A stretch of 64,000 nucleotides of DNA from NCBI GenBank assembly GCA_001792895.1, contig MARA01000003.1, forward strand, positions 248,001-312,000, read 5' to 3'. Shown piece by piece: positions 1-10,746 of the stretch. The position numbers and the translations under genes were made by a program. This stretch comes from Lentinus brumalis (taxonomy: Eukaryota > Basidiomycota > Agaricomycetes > Polyporales > Polyporaceae). The notes below the pieces were generated by a model that worked only from the letters and a program-made list of their open reading frames with translations, was not told the origin of the DNA and searched no databases. How positions within the stretch are numbered: position 1 is the first letter of the stretch; the number at the start of each line of letters is the position of its first letter.

Positions 1-1
1 G

Positions 2-1210
2 GTGAGGCGGAAGGAAGAGGAAGCGGCAAAGAAGAAGAAAGAGGAGGAGAAGCGGAAGGCGAAGGAGGAGAAGGAGAGGCGGAAGAGGGAGGAGGAGGAG
101 CGGCGCCGCAAGGCTTCCCAGCCAAAGACGAAGAGGAAGCCGTTCAATTTCGAGCAGGTGCGTCGTCAACGCGTCAGTAAATTCTTTAACCACTCACAGT
201 CGCATAGGAGAAACCTCAGATCCTGACGGCTATTGCCAGTGCATCCCAGGCTGCGAGCAATCTCGTCAACGCTATAACGGTAAGTCGTCGACCTTGTGTC
301 CGTCAGGGCTACCAATAGCTGATACATGGACCCACAGCTGGTCAATACCAAGCAAGAGAGCCTAGAAACCAACGAACGCGTGCAGGAGTGCCTAGCAAAG
401 GCGAAGCAGGCACGCAAGCAGATCGTCCGCTACATTCAGGTACGCCGTTGCATCGTGAAGTTCCCTTCGGCATGCCCTGACCTTCAAGTGCAGCTTGTCG
501 AGAATGAGGAAATGATCGGTGTCCTCATCGAGACCAACGACCGTATCATCGGTGCCCTGGAGCACTACGACCTGGTATATCTGTTCGCTAGTATCGTCTG
601 TGGCCCCACTGACGGTGTCTCATAGCTTTTGAAGCCGGACACTACGGAGGAGCAGGTCAAGGAGCTTCAAGAGAGTCTTGCTGCAGCCAAGCTCTCCACC
701 ACCGAGCTCGGTAAATTACAGGACAGACAGCGGGCGGCCATCGAAAGGTCCGTAGGACGCTCCGGCTCGACGAATTACGGATACACAAGCCCGGGATCTG
801 GCGAGACGAGCCCGACGAGCCCTGTTCATCCCGATCTGCAAGATCTCCAGTTCGAGGCGTTGGGCTCCGACCAGAAGTACGTCTCTGCGAACTTCCTTGC
901 GTCCCTGAGAGATGACTGATCGGGCGTCCCGGTGTCTAGAGGTCTGCCACCACCGATGCGGCCAACCGGCGTGCGGCGTTCCTCGTCGGAAGAGGATGAT
1001 ACTTGGCGCCGCGGTTCGCTCTCGGACTTCAGCGACTACCAGTCGTCGGACGAAGAGACCCATAACCGTGCAGGGCCCTCCAGCGCCGCTCAGTCGCGGC
1101 GACGTGGCTACGTGGATGTCTCCGATAACGAGACTCAAGACGTCCGGCGCACACCCAAGCAACCGGCAGTTCAAGATGAAGACCCTTTCGCAGATCCTTT
1201 CGCAGACTAG
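2..1210 (+). CDS. LSB5: LSB5-like VHS/GAT adaptor protein (5' truncated by window edge)
   Basis: This is the C-terminal part of an endocytic/actin adaptor of the LAS17-binding protein 5 type, which acts at cortical actin and endosomes. The exons I read are about 2-157, 220-279, 338-439, 494-574, 626-876 and 940-1210, all in frame across GT-AG introns. The first exon encodes a very Lys/Glu-rich charged linker. The next ones encode a three-helix GAT domain, with recognisable stretches SNLVNAIT, NERVQECL and IVRYIQLVENEEMIG. The tail is Ser/Pro-rich and ends in DPFADPFAD, two DPF motifs of the kind that bind AP-2 alpha-ear. The VHS domain expected upstream would lie outside the window. GAT identity is from recognised sequence; the DPF function is inference. 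The gene converges with UTP11. Confidence 0.8.
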
Positions 1211-1541
1211 ATGGAGGTTTTACTGCCGAGGTGCAGGACGAAGAAGTTCACGAGGCCAGAGACGGATGCGGTCTCTGACATGTATCATTGGTTATTGATT
1301 TCCTTGTGTGTTGGTGCTGCATGCTGCAGACCAACGTGCGGTCCATGCGATGTATCCTGATATATCCTGTTATCTACTCCGTATGCGCTGTTGTATATTA
1401 CCTGCAATGCAGACCCTCGCGTGACGAGTCTATCCTGAGTCTATCTGACAGACATGACTGCGACGACGCGAATACTAGGGTCCGAAATGATCGATGAGCA
1501 TGAAGATCCAGCGATTCCGGAAGTGGGGCCATAATACAGCG
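1211..1541. other. Convergent 3' region, LSB5 / UTP11
   Basis: About 330 bp between the two stop codons; 3' UTRs only. No other feature was seen. Confidence 0.6.
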
Positions 1542-2899
1542 CTATCGCTTGCGTTCTACCCTCCACTTGTACACTCTAGGCTTCCAAGTTTTCTCGTCCA
1601 CCTTCTTGGGCCTCGTTGCATCCTCGTCTTCGTCCTCATCCATACCGTCTTCTACCTTCTCGAGCCCGCTGAGCTTCCGCGCGGCACCTTTGCTCATCAG
1701 CAGCCGCTGCATCTGCAGCTCGCGTTCCGCATATCGAAGCTGCCTATCACGGACGAGACGAGCGGACAACTCCTTCAGCAGCCGCATGCGATGTTCCTGT
1801 ACGAGCAACGAAGAAAAGAGCCGAAGGCACGAGATTCACTTGTCAGATACTCCCGTGGTACGTGCATGACGCAGGATGTGAACAGGACGGACCTTCGCCG
1901 ACTCGCCGGGCCTGCTCGCAGTATCCTCGCCCGCATCATCCTCGCCGGGCTCTCCTTCTGAAGCCGCCCGGCGAGACCTGCGCCTCTTGCTTTTCGGTTC
2001 TTCTGGGGCCTTCCAGCCCAGGTCTCCGCTGACGTCGTGGGTGGTGTCCATCGGCGTATCAAGGTCCGGGTTGCGGTCAGATGTCGAAGCCGTACGGCTC
2101 GCTGCAACGTGTTGCTGTACTGTGCACGGACCCGAACGAGTAGAAGTCAGCAACCAGGGGGTCCTATGTTCGTGCGCACAGTGGGAACACCGGGCATCGC
2201 GTGAACGAAGGATGAACAAGCGTGAACGCACCCTCTTCTGGGTCCTCGGCGAATATGATGTGCTTGCTCTTCTTGCTGTGCGCTTTGCGCTGAGATCTCT
2301 TGGCTGCAGGCGCAGGCGGAAGCACGCCTGCTTCGCGAAGGACCTCGAGCTCGTGGTCGTCCAACTCACCGGCGCCCGAGTGGTCCGCGGAGGGTGCCGA
2401 GAGGAGGTTCGCGAGCTGGGTCAGTTGATTCTTCAGCTTGTCAATTTTCTGGCGTAGGGGTAGAGGGACATCCGGTTAGGCTCGGGCGACGTATCGAGAG
2501 GGGGACTCGAGACGCACCTTCAAGCCTGCCGCTCTCATCGTCCTGAGATAATTCTCATCCTGTGTTTTGAGGACTTTGACGATATCGACGGGCAAAGCTT
2601 CATTCCCTCTGTCTTGCACATGTACACCTCTCTGCGAATGGGATGAATGACGGCTCTCAGACACGACCCACAGCCCGTACCTCCGTTCTCTCCTTCGTCA
2701 TCGAGAAGTAGAACTCATCCTTATTCCTGGTGGCTGCCTTCTCTCGTAGGCGGTTTATCCTCTCCTGCTTGGAGTGATAATCCCGTGCACGAAGTACATA
2801 GTCCTTGTGCTTTTCGAGGATACCCAAGCGACTCCGGTGAGAAAGCTGAGAACGCTCCTTATGGCTTCGCCGGTGCAGCGAGTTCCTTAAGGATGACAT
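1542..2899 (-). CDS. UTP11: U3 snoRNA-associated protein 11 (UTP11), SSU processome
   Basis: This is a component of the small-subunit processome, needed in the nucleolus for 18S rRNA maturation. The N-terminus [19 protein letters not shown], followed by [18 protein letters not shown] and [10 protein letters not shown], is the UTP11 signature. Exon 1 runs 2899-2681; the intron ends just before 2631 and the protein continues RGVHVQDRG and [14 protein letters not shown]. Further short introns separate a linker with [10 protein letters not shown] and an acidic/basic C-terminal part. The C-terminus reads [24 protein letters not shown] and ends [13 protein letters not shown], as in the family. The start is the ATG at 2899-2897; everything upstream is intergenic. 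Family assignment is very secure; the exact borders of the middle introns are less so. Confidence 0.93.
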
Positions 2900-3207
2900 G
2901 TTTGTCTTCTAGTGGGCTTGAAGTTGTCGACGGGATGCAGAAGTAGTGCCAGAGCCTGAGCAGAGTAATAGTGGTTCAAGACGAAGGTCGAAAATGGTCA
3001 ATGGGCGCCAGAGCACAATTCTTGATCGACGGCCCGGTCCTCCGTTCCTTCATGGCAAGCACTGCAGAGGATTGGCAGAGTTTAGGTACATGGCATTGAC
3101 AGTTCGATAGTCCAACGACCGAAACAACGTGCGTACAATCGTACATATTACAGATTATGAGGATGGACGGTATATGGGGGGCATGATCCAGTGTCACCTA
3201 CATCCTA
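2900..3207. other. Intergenic, zinc-binding gene 3' end and UTP11 promoter
   Basis: About 310 bp. The UTP11 promoter must lie here. No ORF or repeat of note. Confidence 0.55.
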
Positions 3208-4537
3208 TCATGTCCCATTCCCATGTCCGTCTAGTGTTTGTCCACCCATCCCAACACCAGGGTGCATCCCATCCATCGGCTGAGCCGGCTGAGCCCCCAT
3301 CGAGCTCCCGATCGGGCTCTCTAGGTACAGACGGATAAGCACGCTCTCCAGAGCCGCGACAGACGGCGCGGGGAACTCGAAGGACCGAGCGTGGTCGCGG
3401 ATGCTCTGGAAAAGAACGCCCATGCGGTCCCAGCGTTCTTGAGACATGTCGACGTTCGTCGGGGGCATCTGCGGAAGCGGGGCGAGCATGGATATGGCGG
3501 ACTGGAAGCTCTGAGGCTCTCCCATCGACGGAGGAGGCGCGGGCTGGGCCATTGGGGAACCAACGGGGCCGGAGGAGGAAGGCCCCGCGACGGCGTTCTG
3601 ACCATCGTCCATGTATGAAGTTGACGGGCTCGTCGACGGCTCGGACTCGTGGCGATCCTTCCTCGGTCGCCCGCGCGGACGTTCTGCAGCTGCGCGGGCT
3701 TCTACTTCGGCCTGGGCCTTCCTGCCGCGTTTCGTGAAAGGGAAATTGGCAGGTCCGATCTCATGAGAATGTTCAGCGATGTCTGCATACTCCGTCAATA
3801 TAAAACACAGAGATCGTTTGGGGTTAGAGTGGCTTACAGCACGCGCGAACCTCGTCCGTGTCGAAGTATGTCTTGTAGCTAATGGATGCAGGACAGCCCA
3901 TCCCCTCAAGCTACCTAGACATCATGAGTCCCAGCCCGGACGGCGTACGACCCCCCATCCCCCCGCGACGAACGTGAAACGACGGACGAACCTTTCTACT
4001 TGGCACCTTCCTGACCCTGTCCGGATACTTCTTCACGTACTTCTTCCTCCCTCCACGCGAGTGGCGACCACAGACGAGCTTGGTGTGCTCCTTGAACCGC
4101 GGCGGTACGGCCTTGGACGCGTGCGTGTCGCCCTTTACGAATTCGACCATCCGCTCCTCCTCTTCGCGCTGACGCCACGCCTCGAACGCGTCCATCGACT
4201 CGAACACAAGCGTATAGCGGTCGTCCGCGTCCCCGGATCCATACAGGCCCTTGCGTGGATTCTCGGTGTAGTGAGATGATGAAGGCGACTGCATACGCGT
4301 GCTGGAGTCGCTGGACATCTGTCCATAGGGCGAGAGCGCAGAGGACGACCCAGCTGAGAGGGCCGACTGTGGCGGCGTGTCGAGCTCCCCATAAGCGTGC
4401 TGCGCTACTGGCGGGGCAGCCTGAAGTTCTGAAAGCTCATGGTGGAGGATGGGGAGTAGAGGCAAACGTTGGAGTTGGTCTGCAATGTCCTGCGCATCCT
4501 CGCTACTCGCACCGGTCCTTCCGGGCGCCCGGTGCAT
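3208..4537 (-). CDS. FAR1/WRKY-GCM1-like zinc-binding domain protein (putative DNA-binding regulator)
   Basis: Function unknown. Three exons are joined in frame. The first carries a low-complexity Ser/Pro N-terminus, then FESMDAFEAWRQREEEERM and VPPRFKEHTKLVCGRHSRG. The second is very short and encodes GMGCPASISYKTYFDTDEV. The third begins YADIAEHSHEIG and runs into a Lys/Arg-rich AT-hook-like patch (RPRGRPRKDR). The spacing of two Cys followed by His-Ser-His resembles the FAR1/FLYWCH/WRKY-GCM1 zinc-binding fold found at the N-terminus of Mutator-type transposases and of domesticated transcription factors. No transposase catalytic core follows; the C-terminus is Pro/Met/Gly-rich. The start is uncertain: ATG at 4537 is taken, and an in-frame ATG at 4630 would add 31 residues. 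Domain naming is by resemblance only. Confidence 0.62.
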
Positions 4538-4753
4538 GGCAGACGCATGGCCACTGGCGCTCGGCTGCCCCCGTCCAACAAAGCACACAGTGCGGTCCGA
4601 GAAGCGAGAAGACAGAGAGTCCAGATGCAATGCGGTATGGCGTACGGTAGCGTACGGTCTGCTAGCTACGGATGTCCAGATGTGATGTGTACATAATGAT
4701 TATGCGAAAGTCCATAGTAGATGTGCGGATGTCTGTAGATGATGGTGCCTCCA

Positions 4754-6354
4754 CTACAAGAGGCTCGACGCGCCAAGCACCAAGCCGCCCACGACGGCGA
4801 GCGATGCAGCGAAGTGCGCGGAGACTACTCGGAGTTCCACGGCACCGTTCGGAGAAGAGGTAACGCTGCCGCTCGGCGTGCTGCCCGAAGACGACGAGGT
4901 GCCGCCAGGGGTTGCTACAGGAGTTGTAGGATTGTAGGTTACTCCGTTAGCGTCGGCAGCAACCTGGAAGACCGAGCCGTTCCCATATTCATAGAACTGT
5001 GGCACGCGTCAGCTATTGGCATCACGGGGCGACGGGGTGCCTGCTCACATCGACTAGCATGAAATTGGGGTTCCGGCCGTACTGGGCAGCGCACGTCTGC
5101 ACTTGTACTCCCAGGGAACCCTCACCGCTGACGGCGTTCGTCGTGTTCGCGCGGCTCGAGTCCGGCGCGGGGACGCCAGCAATTAGCTTATCCAAGAAGT
5201 GATTGATGAGGTACATCTGTGTGCCCGTGTCTCCGTTCGTCCGGTTGACATTGCAATCGAAGGTCGTGTCGGTGACATCGTATGCCGTCTCCCATACGTT
5301 CGTGAATTCTAAACAGTATCACAGGATCTCGGTCACTCAGGCCAGCAGATTGAGCGCAGGACGTACCGTCGATGAGGTAGGGTACGGAAGTGAAGTCTGC
5401 AGTCGTGGAGAGGAAGACGACCAGACGCTTGCCAGAGTCGATGAGCGTTCCGAGAGTCGGCCAGTCGCTGGCAGCTAGCGCAGCCGAGCTGGGCGCATAC
5501 GCTAGCGTGTCCACCCCTGCAGACTTGAAGACAGTGTCATACTCCGAGGGGGCGACATTATCGGAATTGACGATCAACAGGGAGACCACTGTGGCCGCAT
5601 TGTCAGCCATGCTGCTGAGCCGGAGCATCCGCGAGGACACCGAGCGGGAGGACCCTGTGTCACACTCACCGTCATTCGGATTGCTGTCCATCCATGCCTT
5701 CACTGCAATGTACGGTCAGCCGTCGGCACCACAGCAGAAGCAGAGAAAAGAGTACCCTTTTTGAGATAGTCCTCGAGCGAACCGCCGTCTTGCAGACCCT
5801 TTGAGCACAAAGAGGGAATATCAATGCCGAGTGCGCAGAGAACCTTTGACCCGAGTAAGACGCACGCAGCTAGTATGACAGAGTTCTATGACGCCATTCT
5901 TGTTATGTGCTTGTGACTGGAGCATCCGCACGCCGTCATTGAGCTGCTGGGTGACTGCAGGCTGCTTGTCAGCCTCACACGAAGACAAGGGGGCGGGGAG
6001 TGGCTACGCACTGTCATAGTCCTGGTTCACGAAGACTGCGGAGTGCCCAAACATAGCTGCTCAGCACATGCGACAATCATGCCACTGCAAAGAACGTACG
6101 ACTCTTGGTCCCGACGGCGTACGAGTCGTGAGCACCGACGAAGGTAACATTGCCGAAGCTCCGGTCGCAGAGCTGGTCCGGGGTGTGAGACGAGCTGTCC
6201 CGGAGTGCGGGCATCGATGTACGCTTGGACTTACTTCGGCATGACCGTTGCATGTGGTTGCCCTTCGCGTAGTAGAATAGCCATGGACTCCTGAGACGAA
6301 GGGAAGGAGGAAGGACAGAACGACCGGCGTTGCAAGGTGTGGCGAGAGCCTCAT
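4754..6354 (-). CDS. Secreted, probably GPI-anchored PLC-like (PI-PLC X-domain) phosphodiesterase
   Basis: The protein starts with a signal peptide (MRLSPHLATPVVLSFLLPF) followed by CNGHAE, then in the next exon LCDRSFGNVTFVGAHDSYAV. GAHDSY carries the first catalytic His of the PI-PLC X fold, and ELCHTSC, encoded near 5886, carries the second. A further stretch WMDSNPNDVVSLLIVNSDN is typical of the fungal PLC-like phosphodiesterase group. The coding region is broken by many short introns. The C-terminus is Gly/Ser/Thr-rich and ends in a hydrophobic segment with a short tail (AVVGGLVLGASSLL), as for GPI attachment, so the enzyme is probably at the cell surface. The bacterial relatives cleave phosphatidylinositol; the substrate of this fungal group is not known to me. 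The start at 6354 is set by the signal peptide. Confidence 0.83.
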
Positions 6355-8954
6355 TTCCGCGAGCGTGAGAGCAAGAAGAGGTATACGAGCTTAAGTATGG
6401 CGAGTAAGGTAGAAGGAGCGTGAAATATGGTGTCCGTAGTACTAAAGGAGACACGAGCAGCAGAGAGCAGAGAGCAGAGAGCAGACCGGTACAGGACAGG
6501 ACTGTGGTGAGCGCAGTCCAGAAGCCGCCGCCAATTGCGCAGCCACGTGCTTCCACATCCGATGCTCAATATAGCAGGCGACTTAGTTCAGCAACTACTG
6601 CGGCGCGTCGCCTCATGCTTCAGCGTCGTCCATGTCTAGAAGCGTAGCGGAGTCGTCGAAGGTTCGTCGTTCAGGCGCACAATGCACTGAAGTAAATACA
6701 TTTCTGTGGGACAGCCTGAGACAGCTTCGTAAACGAGGGTCCGCTATATAAATTCACACACATCCCCGGTTCCGATCGGTGCAGAAATGGTAAGCCCACT
6801 CACACTAGTCCGAGGGAACATCACTCCCCTCTCAGGTAGCAGCGGGAGCCTCAGCCCAGTCGGTTGGCGTATGTCAACCGATGCGGCTTCTGGTCTCTTC
6901 GCAGATGTGCGCTTCGATATATCCGGCCCTACGCCGGCCGTCCGATTCCCTTCTCGGAATGTACGATAGCTAGCTTGGTCAGTCCCGACTCCCATCAACC
7001 CAGCCCAGCGGCATACAGTAGTATCACTGTATCATCTTCCGTGTTTCTGGGACGATGGCGTAGACAGAAGGTTGGAGTTCGGGATTAACCTGGCTAGTGC
7101 TAGTGCTACACACCTTTGCGTGCGTGCGCAATAACGGCCGAGGGCACAAACTGAATGTTTAAGCGGTGGCTGCTGGAGCAGACTGATCTGAGCGGTTTAG
7201 TCGAGGCCTGCAGTGAGTCCCGGAGTACGGACAAGGTCTTTTGGACGGTCAGGGCGCGTAACTCGAAGGGTGCGACCGTTGATTTAGGCCCCCCGATTGC
7301 ACGGAACACCATCGACGGACTCTCACAAAAGCGCAGAATATGAACCCATCCGTACGCCTTAGGGCAATCTGTCAAGACCGTGTGTTGCGTTGCACGCGTG
7401 ATTAAATGGGTTGTTGACAAGCGTGTCAGTCGCAGCGGACGTAACTATACAGACCCCGACCGCAGTACTCGTAGTTGCTTATATGTGATCAGTCGACACA
7501 GCCGTGCCCCGATCCCGCATGTTCAGGGCCACCAGATGGTCCAGATCTGTAACCACAGATTCCTCCTGGCAGACGAGAAAAAAATCATAAGGTTGATGCA
7601 TGATGTGTAGGCAGCGGTACCTGATCGGTTTCTACAACCAAGTACCCCGGCCGCGCGGGAGGTCGACTGAGGTGGATCTACATACATAGCAAATGCCGGC
7701 CGGCCTTCATGACGACCCGACGCACACATTGGTGAACCAGCGGGCCCACGGGCAAAAATGTGAGGTCGGCGGGGTCGCGACGCCACCACCACGGGCTGCG
7801 GACCAGTCCGAGAGCACGGGCTCGCGCGACCGGTGGTGGACTACGGTGGACCAAGTTGACCTAGATCATCGTGCTGCATGCATTTGTTCATCATGATGAC
7901 GTTTCCTGAGCTTGCCAGAGGAGCGGACGTGGCTCCGAGGGCCCGTGTCGCCCGTCGTTGTTCCTTGGTGGGGCGGTGTTCCATTTCTTCTGTGGGCCAG
8001 TCCAGGTCTGCTGTGGGGTGAGGTAACGCCTCGGAAACGTGAAGAGAAAAGGGGGAGACATCACGATATTTGCGAGCTAACATAGCCTCAGCGTCGCGCT
8101 GGGAGGGAGAGGGGCAGAAAGGTCCACACGCCAGAGAACTTGGACGGAGGACGGTTACGTTATAGAGAGAGTGAGGAAGGACGGAGAGATGTACGGACAT
8201 ATGACATTGACATGCTTCTCTGCTGTCGAGACAGTCACCGCGGCGTCGTACTGTATGAAGTCGGACAAGTGACGACCTAGTGACGACCTCCGGAAGACGC
8301 CGACAGACGCCGCCCATTGGCTGCATTCATGGTCCGAAGGCTAGACTCGGGTCGTCGGAAATGCGGAGTGGTTCGTCCAATTAAAGCTCGGCCGTGCGCA
8401 GCCAGGAGAGACGACGCGCTGAATGGACGCCTCACGCGTGCAGATGTGAATGATGCACGCGACGTCGTGAAGGCTGCCAAAGACAGAGGACAAAGGCAGC
8501 TGGAGGCATCATAAATTTTGGGTGGCACAGAGCAAGGACTGCGGGACGAGCACACTGGCCTGGCAGACAGTCAGACCTGTCCGATGACTTCACGACCGCT
8601 TATCGATCGTAACCATCCCCCGGATCTGGACTTGTGGTGGATTGTCCGAAACCCCGACGCGGCATTGCACCGGCACCCGCAGACGTTCGAGCGGCGACAC
8701 GCAGTTGTGGAGCAGCGCGAGGAGAAATCGAGATTATTTGCCATGAGGAGGGAAAAATTATGTCATGGGATTGGCTCGAGAATTGCACAAAGTCGGCGGC
8801 GTCTGTGGGCGGTCTGATATAAACTACTCTCTGCTCGCCGTCCGCTCCTGTTCTGTAACGGATTGCTATATAGCGACCTCCCTCCGAGCCTTCTTCCGCA
8901 CGCGTCCTGCCCCCTCTCCTCCCAGTCCTCCCTCTCCGCAACCACCGAAACACC
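6355..8954. other. Gene-poor stretch, no supported gene
   Basis: About 2.6 kb separates the PLC-like gene from the candidate at 8955. I find only short reading frames with no recognisable motif on either strand. The visible features are a tandem GCAGAGA-type simple repeat at about 6454-6484, a TATA-like ctatataaa near 6742 followed by an ATG at 6787 that opens only 60 codons, and an 11-bp direct repeat (agtgacgacct twice) near 8268-8290. No terminal repeats or transposase fragments were noticed. Confidence 0.6.
8768..8954 (+). promoter_or_regulatory. Strong-looking core promoter and CT-rich leader
   Basis: An inverted CCAAT box (gattgg) lies near 8770, a G/C-rich ggcgg pair near 8796-8812, and a TATA-like element gatataaac at about 8816-8824. 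A long C/T-rich leader with very few purines follows (8885-8938), ending in ccgaaacaccATG, a good fungal start context. This arrangement is usual for highly expressed fungal genes. It supports a real transcription unit downstream even though its product is not recognised. Confidence 0.55.
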
Positions 8955-9270
8955 ATGCCTGGTCTCGTTGCCGACGCCACCCGCATCTGGGAGCTCAACC
9001 TCTACTGGCCACTACACGCGCAGTGCGGAGTATGGGATCCGAAGGGAAAGGGTGTTGACGTTTGGGAATGTATTCGTCCCCGTGAGTACCCCCTCCCTCG
9101 TCTCCACCTGTGCACTCATGCTCATCTCGCGTCCCTCCTTAGACCACTCTACCCCTGACACTCAGGTATGGTCACCACGCGTCTTCATTGACTCCCGTTT
9201 GTGTTCTGACGCGCCGCCGTCTTTTAGCCACCAAATGGCCTTTACTGGCGATATGTCGCGCGCAGATGAC
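8955..9270 (+). CDS. Candidate small protein gene, function unknown
   Basis: The ATG at 8955 follows a well-formed promoter and opens with codons favoured in highly expressed fungal genes (MPGLVADATRIWELNLYW). A first intron beginning gtgagt at 9082 and ending ccttag at about 9142, and a second from gtatgg to ttttag ending near 9231, join three exons into a product of about 60 residues that stops near 9270. An alternative first donor (gtatgg near 9028) gives another frame, ending at 9273 with SRADD. I recognise no family, secretion signal or CaaX end. It could be a small protein, or a non-coding RNA with a chance ORF. Splicing is a guess from consensus sites only. Confidence 0.3.
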
Positions 9271-9273
9271 TGA

Positions 9274-10746
9274 ATCACCCACGCGTTCCGTCTACGCCTG
9301 GTCCGCCCCCACGACGAGACACGGTCGGGGTACCCTGTCTATCACACATGCACCCACCACCACCACCTCTACCGACCACCGCCTATGCTCTCCTTGTGCA
9401 CCCACGCCGAGGATGCAGCCACCCCCATTCACACCTGGCGCCTTACAACTTCCCTGCAAGCGCCTCTTCACCGGCGTCGCCTCTCGCCGTCGTCGACGCC
9501 TCGCGAGCCGCATAGCGCGCCGCGAGTCCGGCGCCATGCCAGCCATGGTCGGCCCTTGGCATGATGTGGAGAATGGGGTTGCAGTTTCTTCCTTGACGGA
9601 CGCGGACACCAGGGACACGCGCTGGAACTAGTTCGGTGCTGTGCACCACGTAACGGGGTACTCGTCTTTCTTCTCGTCACCGGTCGCCTCTTTCCTATGT
9701 ATATTGCCTTGTGGGTCTGTTTCGCGCCTTCGGGGGTCACTTTCGCCTGCGAGGCTGGGCATGCATCTGGCCGCAGCTCATCTGTCTTCTTTTGTCCGCT
9801 TCTGTCGCAGCGTGTTCGCAGCGTGTTCCTCTTCCCGCTTCCCGTCCTCCAATCTGTTTATTGCATGCTCTAGTTCGCGCTCGGATCGCTGTCATGATGT
9901 CTGTTCTCCTGTACCATCGTCGCTGTCGCACCATAGCCATCCTCCGTAGTATATAGAGTACACACCTGTTTGTCACTACCTCAGTATTGTATCTGCCTAA
10001 TATCAGACCATGACGCACGCCCGCGATGTTCACTGTGCGCCCGATCCCGGGGCTATCTCTCGGGCTCTGTTTGACGTCATCGCGGACCACGAGAAGGCAG
10101 ATGAGAAGGCAGCGGAAGCGGGTCCCGTGGGGAACTGGCAGCACGGGGCACTGGCCGCCGCTGCCTCTGGACCCTGCGGCTGCCGCCGAACAGACGAAGA
10201 TCTGGGCATCCTGGTCCACTCACTCGTACCCTGATGTGGCCCATCACTTCCAAGAACACGCCTGCCGCTTCGCCGTATCGCCCTGTCCCAGCAGCCACGA
10301 CGTCCGCTCGGACAATCCTAGACTATCCCATCTCGGGCAGCTCGAGCCCACCACCCTCCCCTCCGAGACGTCTGACACAGAAGCGAACGAGGTTTGCACC
10401 CCGGATGTCTTCTCCATGTGCGCGCACACATTCCGCCGTCGCAGAACACCTTCTCCGTAGGCCCCAGAAATCTTTCAGATCTCAGCTGTCGAACACATGA
10501 CCGGTTGGAATCCCACCGCCTTGTCGCACTCAATGGCATCGGTGAGAGAGCGCACACAGGATAGATGAGAGATAATAAGTGAAATTGCGTGAGGGGACGT
10601 AAGCGTGTAGCTGCGCGATCGGCGAGGATGAGAGTACAACACATGAGGACGAGAAAATGCTAGCGGAAGACAGGGGAGAATGATAACACAAGTACAGTGG
10701 GACACATTGGCACATCGATGGACTTCTGCACTGGTACAACCCCCGT
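9274..10746. other. Pyrimidine-rich intergenic stretch with no supported gene
   Basis: This 1.5 kb precedes the 3' end of eEF2. It is C/T-rich on the + strand between 9300 and 9950. A TATA-like tagtatatagag near 9950 precedes an ATG at 10010 that opens 74 codons (MTHARDVHC...), without a recognisable motif or obvious splice partners. Another frame from 10234 reads Ser/Pro-rich residues. None of these is convincing. Part of the stretch must be the 3' UTR of eEF2 on the minus strand. Confidence 0.5.

Noticed and set aside
1494..1961. 155-codon plus-strand frame over UTP11
   Set aside because: Shadow of the UTP11 C-terminal exons on the opposite strand.
6787..6969. 60-codon frame following a TATA-like element at 6742
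   Set aside because: Too short, no motif, no leader typical of this genome; kept only as a note.
10026..10460. 144-codon plus-strand frame near 10 kb
   Set aside because: No domain, no clear splice partners, and competing frames overlap it. Composition alone can give such frames in this GC-rich DNA.
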